Positions 1 to 5,186 of a stretch of 7,788 bases of DNA are shown here, piece after piece. Position numbers and translations under genes: made by a program. Where the stretch lies: NCBI GenBank assembly GCA_011042705.1, contig DRBW01000024.1, positions 1 through 7,788 of the forward strand, read 5' to 3'. The stretch's first letter is position 1. Every line of letters starts with the position of its first letter. The DNA is from Caldifarciminota bacterium (GTDB lineage: Bacteria > Hydrothermota > Hydrothermia > B15-G9 > DRBW01). The notes under the pieces are model-generated. The model ran no database searches, was not told the DNA's origin, and saw only the letters and a list, made by a program, of their open reading frames with translations.

Positions 1-6
1 ACCTCC
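1..6 (-). promoter_or_regulatory. Shine-Dalgarno of the next gene (expected rplF, L6), which lies outside the window
   Basis: On the minus strand the window ends with GGAGGT, directly after the TAA stop of rpsH (TAAGGAGGT). This is a full-strength ribosome binding site placed as at the other junctions of this cluster. In the usual bacterial spc operon the gene after rpsH is rplF (ribosomal protein L6). The motif is seen; the identity of the following gene is inferred from conserved gene order because its start codon is outside the window. Confidence 0.7.
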
Positions 7-404
7 TTACCAGACGTAAAGCAGGAGCTCCCCTCCAGTACCGAGCCTCCGCGCCTCCCTGTCGGTCAGAAGCCCCCGGGATGTCGAGAGAATGGCTATT
101 CCGAGGCCATTCTTTACCCAGGGGACTTCGTCTTTTCCGACATAGACCCTTCTCCCTGGCTTGGAGATTCGCTGCAGGTCGGAAATGAGAGGCTGTCCTT
201 CCGATGTGTATTTCAACGTGATGACGATGCGCGCGTTCTTTCCCTCGCCTTCGACCCTGTAGTCCTCAATGAAGCCTTCCTTTTTCAGGATATGGGTGAT
301 CACGGTCTTCATCTTCGATACCGGCCTGATCTCTACCTGGTGTGTCTTGCCCGTATGGCATTTCTTATCCTGGTAAGCATATCAGCGATTGGATCGGTCA
401 TCAT
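7..404 (-). CDS. rpsH: 30S ribosomal protein S8, reading frame broken near position 336
   Basis: S8 binds the central domain of 16S rRNA (helix 21) early in 30S assembly; in E. coli it also represses spc-operon translation. The start is ATG at 404, behind GGAGGT with a 9-nt spacer. The first 23 codons read as a clear S8 N-terminus (TDPIADMLTRIRNA) but meet TAG at 335..333. The protein resumes in the frame of GTA at 336 with VEIRPVSKMK and continues to a normal C-terminus (GLGIAILSTSRG, LTDREARRLGTGGE, ending YVW, then TAA at 9..7). Adding one G at 336-337 joins the halves into 132 residues, the usual S8 length. The long open frame alone, with its first ATG at 312, would give 101 residues lacking the N-terminal rRNA-binding part, and its start has only a weak GAAG upstream. 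I see no standard slippery heptamer, so a sequencing or assembly error is more likely than programmed frameshifting; a genuine mutation cannot be excluded. Identity is certain; the state of the frame is not. Confidence 0.9.
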
Positions 405-413
405 ATCGCTTTC

Positions 414-420
414 ACCTCCT
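414..420 (-). promoter_or_regulatory. Shine-Dalgarno of rpsH
   Basis: AGGAGGT on the minus strand, whose first A is the last base of the rpsZ stop codon TGA. A spacer of 9 nt separates it from ATG at 404. It fixes the rpsH start upstream of the frame break and shows that the N-terminal fragment is a real translated beginning, not chance similarity. A second ATG follows at once (401), but 404 has the better spacing. Confidence 0.8.
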
Positions 421-608
421 CACCAGCTGGCCTTTTTGACTCCGGGTATTTCGCCCCGGAGGGCGAGCTCCCTGAAGCAGATACGGCATAAGCCGAATTT
501 TCTAATGTAGCCCCTCGGCCTCCCGCATATTTTGCAGCGGTTTCTATGCCGTATCTTGTATTTGGGCTCCTTCATAAATGTTTTCACTACCAGTGCTTTT
601 CTCGCCAA
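420..608 (-). CDS. rpsZ: 30S ribosomal protein S14, zinc-binding type (S14 type Z)
   Basis: S14 sits in the 30S head next to S3, S10 and S19 and enters late in assembly. The product is 62 residues, the length of the short C+ type rather than the ~100-residue zinc-free form. It begins MARKAL as the family does. The zinc ribbon is seen as C25-x2-C28 and C41-x2-C44, within CKICGRPRGY and LCRICFRELA, and the protein ends with the basic KKASW tail. The start codon is TTG (608..606); it is chosen because it gives the canonical N-terminus, lies 8 nt from AGGAGG, and no in-frame ATG occurs before residue 12. It starts 5 nt after rplE ends, and its TGA shares a base with the Shine-Dalgarno of rpsH. 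The symbol rpsN is also used for this gene. Confidence 0.96.
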   Translation of the reverse strand: MARKALVVKTFMKEPKYKIRHRNRCKICGRPRGYIRKFGLCRICFRELALRGEIPGVKKASW

Positions 609-613
609 TCTCT

Positions 614-1156
614 TTACCTCCTCTCAAAGGGGAAGCCGAACTCCTTTAAAAGGTGATAGGCTTCCTCGTCGGTTTCAGCTGTCGTAACGATGGCGATGTC
701 CATCCCGAAGACCTTTTTAACCTTGTCGATCTCGATCTCGGGGAAAATAGTGTGCTCATCCACGCCGAAGTTATAATTTCCCCGACCGTCGAACTTGTCG
801 AGAGGCAAACCTCTGAAGTCCCTGACCCTGGGCAGCGCGAAGTTTATGAGCCTGTCCAGGAAGTCGTGGGCCTTTCTGCCTCTGAGGGTGACTTTGAGCC
901 CAATGGGCATTCCCTTTCTGAGGTGAAATGCTGCCACCGATTTCCTCGCCCGTCTCACCTGGGGTTTCTGTCCCGTTATGGTCGCGAGATCGGCGGCGAT
1001 TACCTCGATTATCTTGGGATCCTGGACTGCCTCTCCGACTCCCACGTTAACGACGACCTTCTCTATCCTCGGGACGGCCATGGGGTTCTTGTACCCCAGC
1101 TCCTTCATAAGTTTGGGGAGAATTCTTTCCCTGTATTCCTTGAGATACCTTGACAT
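614..1156 (-). CDS. rplE: 50S ribosomal protein L5
   Basis: L5 binds 5S rRNA and places it in the central protuberance of the 50S subunit, where it also contacts S13 and P-site tRNA. The protein is 180 residues, the usual length. Recognisable blocks are the N-terminal YLKEYRERILPKLMKELGYKN, the core PRIEKVVVNVGVGEA, ITGQKPQVRRARKSVAAFHLRKGMPIG written over residues of the middle region, LPRVRDFRGL and the C-terminal NYNFGVDEHTIFPEI and MDIAIVTTA. The ATG at 1156 follows the rplX stop with no gap (TAAATG), with GGAGAGG 11 nt upstream inside rplX, so translation is likely coupled. The last two codons, AGG AGG (Arg-Arg), double as the ribosome binding site of rpsZ. No missing residues or oddities. 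Confidence 0.98.
   Translation of the reverse strand: MSRYLKEYRERILPKLMKELGYKNPMAVPRIEKVVVNVGVGEAVQDPKIIEVIAADLATITGQKPQVRRARKSVAAFHLRKGMPIGLKVTLRGRKAHDFLDRLINFALPRVRDFRGLPLDKFDGRGNYNFGVDEHTIFPEIEIDKVKKVFGMDIAIVTTAETDEEAYHLLKEFGFPFERR
617..622 (-). promoter_or_regulatory. Shine-Dalgarno of rpsZ, inside the last codons of rplE
   Basis: AGGAGG on the minus strand coincides exactly with the two terminal Arg codons of rplE. It lies 8 nt from the TTG start of rpsZ. This site decides in favour of the TTG start, since the next in-frame ATG would remove 11 conserved residues and leave the site too far away. Confidence 0.8.
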
Positions 1157-1474
1157 TTATTCGATAACCTCTCCGCATTTTTTGCAGAACCTGACCTTCC
1201 TCTTGTCCTCTAAGAACCTGTATCCGACTCTCGTGGGCTCGCCGCAGTTGGGACATATCAGCTTGACGTTAGCGATGGGAACGGGAGCTTCCATTTCAAC
1301 GATTCCCGAGGGCTCGGTTTCCTTTCTCGATCTGAGGTGGCGCTTAACGATATTGACTCCCTCCACCAGAACTCTTCTTTTCGCAGGCTCAACTGATTTC
1401 ACCTTTCCTATCTTGCCGCGGTCTCTGCCTTTCAGGACGAGCACCGTGTCTCCCTTTCTGATTCTCAATCCCAT
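1157..1474 (-). CDS. rplX: 50S ribosomal protein L24
   Basis: L24 is an assembly-initiator protein that binds the 5' part of 23S rRNA near the exit tunnel. From the chosen ATG the protein has 105 residues. Residues 4-27 form the KOW motif (RIRKGDTVLVLKGRDRGKIG), followed by a VEGVNIVKRH segment. A C-terminal four-cysteine motif is visible: C74-x2-C77 (CPNCGEPTRVGYRF) and C97-x2-C100 (CKKCGEVIE), as in many bacterial L24 proteins with a putative zinc knuckle. Two starts are possible. GTG at 1480 overlaps the rplN stop by 4 nt but lies only 3 nt from GGAGGT; ATG at 1474 is 9 nt away and gives the family-like MGLRIRKGD. I prefer ATG at 1474. The stop TAA directly abuts the rplE ATG. Confidence 0.96.
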   Translation of the reverse strand: MGLRIRKGDTVLVLKGRDRGKIGKVKSVEPAKRRVLVEGVNIVKRHLRSRKETEPSGIVEMEAPVPIANVKLICPNCGEPTRVGYRFLEDKRKVRFCKKCGEVIE

Positions 1475-1476
1475 TG

Positions 1477-1845
1477 TCACACCACCTCCGGAGCGAGGGA
1501 AACGATTTTCATGAATCTCTTCTCCCTCAGTTCCCTTGCCACAGGACCGAAAACACGGGTTCCTCTCGGCTCACCCTGGTTGTCGATTATCACGGCTGCG
1601 TTGTCGTCGAATTTGATGTAAGTTCCGTCGCGCCTTCTTTTCTCCTTCTTCGTCCTCACGATCACAGCTTTAACCACGTCGCCCCTTTTTATGGGAGCGC
1701 CCGGAACGGCCTCCTTTATGGTGACGACGACAATATCTCCGAGATAGGCATATTTGCGTCTCGAACCGCCCAGGACCTTGATGACGAGAGCCTCCTGGGC
1801 TCCAGTGTTGTCGGCAATCTTGAGTCTGGTATAATCCTGGATCAT
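1477..1845 (-). CDS. rplN: 50S ribosomal protein L14
   Basis: L14 lies on the 50S interface face, beside L19, and forms intersubunit bridges with 16S rRNA; it is also the docking site of the silencing factor RsfS. The 122-residue product matches the family length exactly. The start MIQDYTRLKIADNTGA is canonical. Conserved VIKVLGGSRRKYAYLGDIV, the RGDVVKAVIVRTKK segment, DDNAAVIIDNQGEPRGTRVFGPVARELR and the ending FMKIVSLAPEVV are all present. It follows rpsQ after 12 nt that contain GGAGAGG right after the stop. Its own C-terminal codons for Pro-Glu-Val carry the GGAGGT used by rplX. This is the first gene of the classical spc operon, but no promoter or terminator fits before it, so it is presumably co-transcribed with the S10 genes. 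Confidence 0.98.
   Translation of the reverse strand: MIQDYTRLKIADNTGAQEALVIKVLGGSRRKYAYLGDIVVVTIKEAVPGAPIKRGDVVKAVIVRTKKEKRRRDGTYIKFDDNAAVIIDNQGEPRGTRVFGPVARELREKRFMKIVSLAPEVV
1484..1489 (-). promoter_or_regulatory. Shine-Dalgarno of rplX, inside the end of rplN
   Basis: GGAGGT on the minus strand lies within the Pro-Glu-Val codons at the end of rplN. It is 3 nt from the in-frame GTG at 1480, which is too close, and 9 nt from ATG at 1474. It therefore decides the rplX start in favour of 1474. Confidence 0.7.
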
Positions 1846-1857
1846 TTTCGCCTCTCC

Positions 1858-2124
1858 TTACTTTTCCAGCTTCTTGGCTTTTCTGATTATCTCCACTATT
1901 CTCCAGCGCTTCAGCTTGGACAAGGGCCGAGTTTCCCTGATCCTCACGAGATCTCCTTCGCTCGACTCGTTCTTCTCGTCGTGGGCGTAGAATTTCTTCC
2001 TTTTTGTGATGTACTTTCTATATTTGGGGTGCTGAAGGATCCTTTTTACCTCGATTACCCGCGTCTTGTCCATCCTGTCCGAGACGACGACTCCTATCCT
2101 CTCTTTTCTGTGTGGTCTCTCCAT
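1858..2124 (-). CDS. rpsQ: 30S ribosomal protein S17
   Basis: S17 is a primary 16S rRNA-binding protein with an OB fold in the 30S body. The product is 88 residues, typical for bacteria and without the C-terminal extension seen in some thermophiles. Diagnostic segments are GVVVSDRMDKTRVIEVKR, then HPKYRKYITKRKKFYAHDE, GDLVRIRETRPLSKLKRWR and VEIIRKAKK. Its ATG overlaps the rpmC stop by one base (TAATG), and the ribosome binding site AAAGGAGA lies 8 nt upstream within the last codons of rpmC, indicating coupled translation. Confidence 0.98.
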   Translation of the reverse strand: MERPHRKERIGVVVSDRMDKTRVIEVKRILQHPKYRKYITKRKKFYAHDEKNESSEGDLVRIRETRPLSKLKRWRIVEIIRKAKKLEK

Positions 2125-2333
2125 TACTCAGTTCTCCTTTCGATGCCCAGTTCCCTTTCCCTCAGTATGGTGAGGATACGGGCGATTTCCCTTTTTACTT
2201 CCTTGAAACGATGAGGCTGACCCAATCTTCCGAGGGCTTTCTGGGTTCTCAGGTCGAAAAGCTGATCCTTAAGTTCCCTGAGACGCAATCTGAGTTCCTC
2301 GTCGGGAAGTTCCCTTAATTCTCTGGCCTTCAT
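2124..2333 (-). CDS. rpmC: 50S ribosomal protein L29
   Basis: L29 is a small helical-hairpin protein at the exit of the polypeptide tunnel, next to L23, where trigger factor and SRP dock. From ATG at 2333 it has 69 residues (MKARELRELPDEEL), matching the usual MKA-type N-terminus. The two long helices contain LRELKDQLFDLRTQKALG and FKEVKREIARILTILRERE. Three in-frame starts lie in a row (GTG 2339, ATG 2336, ATG 2333) behind AAGGAGGT. Spacers are 2, 5 and 8 nt, so 2333 fits both the family and the spacing at other junctions; 2336, which overlaps the rplP stop as TGATG, is the alternative. The choice changes the product by only one or two residues. Confidence 0.95.
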   Translation of the reverse strand: MKARELRELPDEELRLRLRELKDQLFDLRTQKALGRLGQPHRFKEVKREIARILTILRERELGIERRTE

Positions 2334-2335
2334 CA

Positions 2336-2755
2336 TCACACACCTCCTTCTTTTATGGAGACAAACCTCGTCTTTATCGGTAATTTGAAGGAGGCAAGCC
2401 TGAAGGCCTCTCGCGCAGCGTCCTCGGGAACTCCGGCCAGCTCAAACAATATTCTACCAGGCTTCACGACTGCGACCCAGTGATCCACAGCTCCCTTGCC
2501 CTTACCCATTCGGGTTTCCGCAGGCTTTTTCGTCACAGGCTTGTCGGGGAATATCCGTATCCAGAGCTTTCCGCCTTTCTTGAGATAACGCATTATCGCT
2601 ATCCTGGCCGCCTCTATCTGGTTGCCCGTTATCCAGTGGCCTTCCAGTGCCTTAAGTCCGTACTCACCGAAAGCGAGAGTAGACCCACTTGTGGCCTTCC
2701 CTTTGAGCCTTCCGCGCTGCTGCTTCCTGTATTTGGTTCTCTTGGGCATCCACAT
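2336..2755 (-). CDS. rplP: 50S ribosomal protein L16
   Basis: L16 lines the A-site side of the peptidyl-transferase centre and helps position aminoacyl-tRNA. The protein is 139 residues, the normal length. The N-terminus MWMPKRTKYRKQQRG corresponds to the canonical MLMPKR start. Further blocks are FGEYGLKALEGHWITGNQIEAARIA over the early middle, WIRIFPDKPVTKKPAETRMGKGKG, and AAREAFRLASFKLPIKTRFV near the end. The Arg before MGKGKG is the position hydroxylated in E. coli L16 and is kept. The ATG at 2755 lies 1 nt after the rpsC stop, and its ribosome binding site GGAGGT is made by the Glu-Glu-Val codons of the rpsC tail. Its own terminal Gly-Gly codons (GGA GGT) form the rpmC site. Confidence 0.98.
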   Translation of the reverse strand: MWMPKRTKYRKQQRGRLKGKATSGSTLAFGEYGLKALEGHWITGNQIEAARIAIMRYLKKGGKLWIRIFPDKPVTKKPAETRMGKGKGAVDHWVAVVKPGRILFELAGVPEDAAREAFRLASFKLPIKTRFVSIKEGGV

Positions 2756-2756
2756 C

Positions 2757-3416
2757 TCAGTAGACCTCCTCCTCTTCCTCGGTCTTCTTGAAGACGTCTC
2801 CCTTATAGATCCAGACTTTCACGCCGACTGTGCCGTACTTGGTATAGGCCGTGGCGAAGGCATAATCTATGTCCGCTCTCAGCGTCTGAAGTGGAACCCT
2901 ACCCTTGTGGTACCATTCTTTTCTGGCTATCTCTGCTCCTCCGAGCCTTCCCTTCGTGGAGATCTTGATCCCCTTGGCGCCCATCTTCATAGCCATTTCC
3001 ACAGCTCTCTTCATCGCGCGCCTGTGGGAGATCCTCTGCTCGATCTTCTGGGCGATCGACTGCGCCACTAACTGGGCGTCGGTCTCGATTATCCTGACTT
3101 CGTGAACGTTGATGTTGAGTTCCTTCTTTCCCGTAAGTTCGATGAGCTCTCTCCGAAGGCCTTCGACCTCGGAGCCTCTCTTTCCGATGACCAGGCCCGG
3201 CCTGGCTGTGTATATGTTGATGCTCAGCCTGTCGGCGGCTCTGTCAATTATGACCTTCGAGATTCCGGCGTCCTTCAGCCTCTCGCGTATGTACTGCCTG
3301 ATCTTGATGTCCTCCTGGAGCAGCTTCTCGTATTCCTTGCCCTTAGCGAACCAGTGAGCCTGCCAGTCCTTGATGTAGCCGAGCCTGAAGCCTGCTGGAT
3401 GTACTTTCTGACCCAT
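2757..3416 (-). CDS. rpsC: 30S ribosomal protein S3
   Basis: S3 sits at the mRNA entry channel of the 30S head with S4 and S5 and takes part in mRNA unwinding. The product is 219 residues. The N-terminus GQKVHPAGFRLGYIKDWQ is diagnostic. The type II KH domain follows, with its GxxG loop in VIGKRGSEVEGLRREL, and the C-terminal domain contains GRLGGAEIARKEWYHKGRVP and LRADIDYAFATAYTKYGTVG, then GVKVWIYKGDVF. It ends in a short acidic run of five Glu before Val-Tyr, a tail that varies in this family; its GAG codons build the Shine-Dalgarno of rplP. The ATG lies 1 nt after the rplV stop, with AGGAGG from the end of rplV 7 nt upstream. Confidence 0.98.
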   Translation of the reverse strand: MGQKVHPAGFRLGYIKDWQAHWFAKGKEYEKLLQEDIKIRQYIRERLKDAGISKVIIDRAADRLSINIYTARPGLVIGKRGSEVEGLRRELIELTGKKELNINVHEVRIIETDAQLVAQSIAQKIEQRISHRRAMKRAVEMAMKMGAKGIKISTKGRLGGAEIARKEWYHKGRVPLQTLRADIDYAFATAYTKYGTVGVKVWIYKGDVFKKTEEEEEVY

Positions 3417-3417
3417 A

Positions 3418-3771
3418 TCAGATCCTCCTCTCGGTGACCTCGACCGTTATGTGGGACAGCCGCCTCCTGATCATCACGGCTCTGCCCCTCCACGCCGGCC
3501 TGAACCTTTTGAGCATGGGCCCCTTGTCGACTTTCGCCTGCCTCACGACGAGTTCCTCCTCAGGAAGTGCTTCTCCGCCGGCCTTTTCCCTGTAAGAAGC
3601 CAAAGCCGCCTTGAGAGCCTTTTCCAGAAATCGCGATCCCCTCTTTTTGCTGTTCAGGAGCAGGATATGTCTGGCTTCAACCACGCTCTTGCCCCTGACG
3701 AGATCGGCGATGGGTTTCATTTTCTTCGGCGATATCCTCTGAAATCTGAGTCTCGCTATTCCCACAGTCAT
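3418..3771 (-). CDS. rplV: 50S ribosomal protein L22
   Basis: L22 binds all domains of 23S rRNA and sends a beta-hairpin into the exit tunnel, near the macrolide site. From ATG at 3771 it has 117 residues. The N-terminal part (ARLRFQRISPKKMKPIADLVRGK) and the helical ARHILLLNSKKRGSRFLEKALKAA region match the family when read across. The tunnel hairpin is represented by KVDKGPMLKRFRPAWRGRA and the end by SHITVEV. GTG at 3774 is also in frame, but the nearest Shine-Dalgarno-like GAGGG is 7 nt from ATG 3771 and only 4 nt from GTG, and MTVGIARL is the better N-terminus. The start overlaps the rpsS stop (TGATG). The terminal Arg-Arg codons AGG AGG are the rpsC ribosome binding site. Confidence 0.96.
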   Translation of the reverse strand: MTVGIARLRFQRISPKKMKPIADLVRGKSVVEARHILLLNSKKRGSRFLEKALKAALASYREKAGGEALPEEELVVRQAKVDKGPMLKRFRPAWRGRAVMIRRRLSHITVEVTERRI

Positions 3772-4058
3772 CACTTCACCCTCACTTTAGCGGCTTTTCT
3801 CACCTCTTTGTGCCCTCTGTAAGTCCTGGTAATGGAGAACTCGCCGAGCTTGTGTCCCACCATGTCCTGTGTGATGTAGACCGGTATGAATTTGTGCCCG
3901 TTGTGAACGGCGATCGTGTGTCCCACGAATTCCGGCGTAATAGTGGATCGGCGCGACCAGGTCTTGATCACTCTCTTCTCGCCAGTCCTGTTAAGCTCCC
4001 TGATCCTTGCAAGAAGCTTGGCATCAACATAAGGTCCCTTTTTAAGTGATCTTCCCAT
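3771..4058 (-). CDS. rpsS: 30S ribosomal protein S19
   Basis: S19 forms a complex with S13 in the 30S head near the A-site tRNA and makes intersubunit bridges to L5. The 95-residue product has the standard length and the canonical start MGRSLKKGPYVDAKLL. The highly conserved core is present: KRVIKTWSRRSTITPEFVGH, IAVHNGHKFIPVYITQDMVG and HKLGEFSITRTYRGH. The ATG at 4058 follows the rplB stop after 9 nt. GGAGGTGA spans the rplB stop codon about 12 nt upstream and AGGA lies 5 nt upstream; either could serve as binding site. Its stop shares a base with the rplV start. Confidence 0.98.
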   Translation of the reverse strand: MGRSLKKGPYVDAKLLARIRELNRTGEKRVIKTWSRRSTITPEFVGHTIAVHNGHKFIPVYITQDMVGHKLGEFSITRTYRGHKEVRKAAKVRVK

Positions 4059-4067
4059 GTTTTCCTA

Positions 4068-4892
4068 TCACCTCCGCCTCTTGACAATAAACCTGTCGGA
4101 TGGTTTTCTTTTCTTTCTCGTCTTTTTGCCCTTGGCGATCTGACCCCAGGGGCTCGCCGGGGGCCTTCCGCTCTTGGATCTGCCCTCGCCTCCACCAAGC
4201 GGGTGGTCAACAGGGTTCATCACAACTCCCCTCACGTGAGGTCGCCTTCCGAGCCACCTGGATCTGCCTGCCTTTCCTATCACCACGCCTTCATGGTCTA
4301 TGTTGGAGACCCTGCCGATCGTCGCCATGCACTTGAGGTTGATGAGCCTCACTTCGCCCGAAGGAAGCTGAACGTGCGCGTAATTCCCTTCCTTAGCGAG
4401 GATGTAGGCCGCCGATCCTGCCGCCCTCACGAGCTGACCGCCTTTGCCGGGCACAAGCTCGATGTTGTGAATTTCCATGCCCTCGGGGATCTCAGCCAGC
4501 GGCAAGGCGTTACCGACCTTTATCTCGGAGCCGGGTCCTGACTGTATCCACTCGCCGACCTTGAGACCATGGGGTGCGATGATATACCTCTTCTCGCCGT
4601 CGATGTAGCTGAGCAATGCTATTCTGGCGGACCTGTTGGGATCGTACTCTATGGAAACCACCTTCGCAGGTATTCCCGTCTTATCGCGTCTCGTGTCGAT
4701 TATGCGGTATTTCTTCTTATGACCTCCGCCCCTGAACCTTACGGTGATCCTCCCGTGGTTGTTCCTTCCCGAAGACCTCTTTTTGGCCTTTGTCAGGGAT
4801 TTTTCCGGCTTTTTCTTCGTGATCTCGTCGAAGGTGGAGGTCGTTATGTATCTCCTCGATGGCGTATATGGCTTATAGGTCTTTATTCCCAT
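4068..4892 (-). CDS. rplB: 50S ribosomal protein L2
   Basis: L2 is a large primary 23S rRNA-binding protein needed for subunit association and an active peptidyl-transferase centre. At 274 residues it has the family length. The N-terminal YKPYTPSRRYIT, GRNNHGRITVRFRGGGHKKK and YDPNRSARIALLSYIDGEKRY blocks are followed by the IELVPGKGGQLVRAAGSAA segment and the C-terminal RGVVMNPVDHPLGGGEGR. His230, equivalent to the functionally important E. coli His229 when Met is not counted, is kept. The second His of the usual HPH is Leu232 here. The protein ends with a basic tail, FIVKRRR. The ATG lies 3 nt after the rplW stop, behind GAGGGAG made by rplW C-terminal codons. Confidence 0.98.
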   Translation of the reverse strand: MGIKTYKPYTPSRRYITTSTFDEITKKKPEKSLTKAKKRSSGRNNHGRITVRFRGGGHKKKYRIIDTRRDKTGIPAKVVSIEYDPNRSARIALLSYIDGEKRYIIAPHGLKVGEWIQSGPGSEIKVGNALPLAEIPEGMEIHNIELVPGKGGQLVRAAGSAAYILAKEGNYAHVQLPSGEVRLINLKCMATIGRVSNIDHEGVVIGKAGRSRWLGRRPHVRGVVMNPVDHPLGGGEGRSKSGRPPASPWGQIAKGKKTRKKRKPSDRFIVKRRR

Positions 4893-4895
4893 TTC

Positions 4896-5186
4896 TTACG
4901 CTCCCTCGAATATCGGTATAGAGTCGCCGGATTTGAGCTTTACTATTGCTTTTTTCCAGCTCCTCGTCCGTCCGGGTGCTCTCCTTACCCTGCGGATTTT
5001 GCCCTTAACGTTGATTATCTGGACTTTTTCCACTCTCACCTTGAAGAGCTGCTCTACGGCGTGCTTGACCTCGATCTTGTTTGCGTCTCTCGCCACCTCA
5101 AAGACATACTGGTTGGCCGTGTTCTTGAGGTTGAGGGTCTTTTCCGTCAGAATCGGTCTTATCACTATATCCCTGGGGTCCTTCAT
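4896..5186 (-). CDS. rplW: 50S ribosomal protein L23
   Basis: L23 surrounds the exit-tunnel opening and is the main docking site for trigger factor and SRP. The product is 96 residues, in the normal range. The N-terminus DPRDIVIRPILTEKTLNL is diagnostic, followed by YVFEVARDANKIEVKHAVEQ and FKVRVEKVQIINVKGKIRR, then a basic loop (RAPGRTRSWKKAIVKL) and a short C-terminus ending FEGA. It overlaps rplD by 4 nt (ATGA), and the site GAGAGG lies 8 nt upstream in the Glu-Arg codons of rplD, so reinitiation from rplD is likely. Confidence 0.97.
   Translation of the reverse strand: MKDPRDIVIRPILTEKTLNLKNTANQYVFEVARDANKIEVKHAVEQLFKVRVEKVQIINVKGKIRRVRRAPGRTRSWKKAIVKLKSGDSIPIFEGA

Noticed and set aside
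7..312. Short S8 starting at ATG 312 as the real gene product
   Set aside because: It would lack about 31 N-terminal residues that contact 16S rRNA, has only a weak GAAG upstream, and ignores a perfect start region at 404 encoding exactly the missing part.
330..345. Programmed ribosomal frameshift in rpsH
   Set aside because: The bases at the break (CACACCAGGTAG) are not an X-XXY-YYZ slippery site, I see no clear stimulating stem just downstream, AGG is a frequent codon in this cluster, and S8 is not known to be made this way. It remains possible only if reads confirm the sequence.
1478..1480. GTG starts for rplX (1480), rpmC (2339) and rplV (3774), each overlapping the upstream stop by 4 nt
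   Set aside because: In each case the Shine-Dalgarno is only 2-4 nt away from the GTG, while a nearby ATG has normal spacing and gives the family-like N-terminus.
1474..2214. Long plus-strand open frame (246 codons) opposite rplN, rpsQ and rpmC; a similar 250-codon frame at 4569-5321 opposite rplB, rplW and rplD
   Set aside because: Both lie antisense to strongly conserved genes, their translations resemble no family I know and have no suitable ribosome binding sites, and such frames are common opposite GC-moderate coding sequence with few complementary stop codons.
4197..4206. L2 with Leu232 in place of the second His of the usual DHPHGGGEG motif
   Set aside because: The functionally important His230 is kept, and I recall DHPLGGGEG in L2 of other bacteria, so it is probably ordinary variation; an alignment would settle it.
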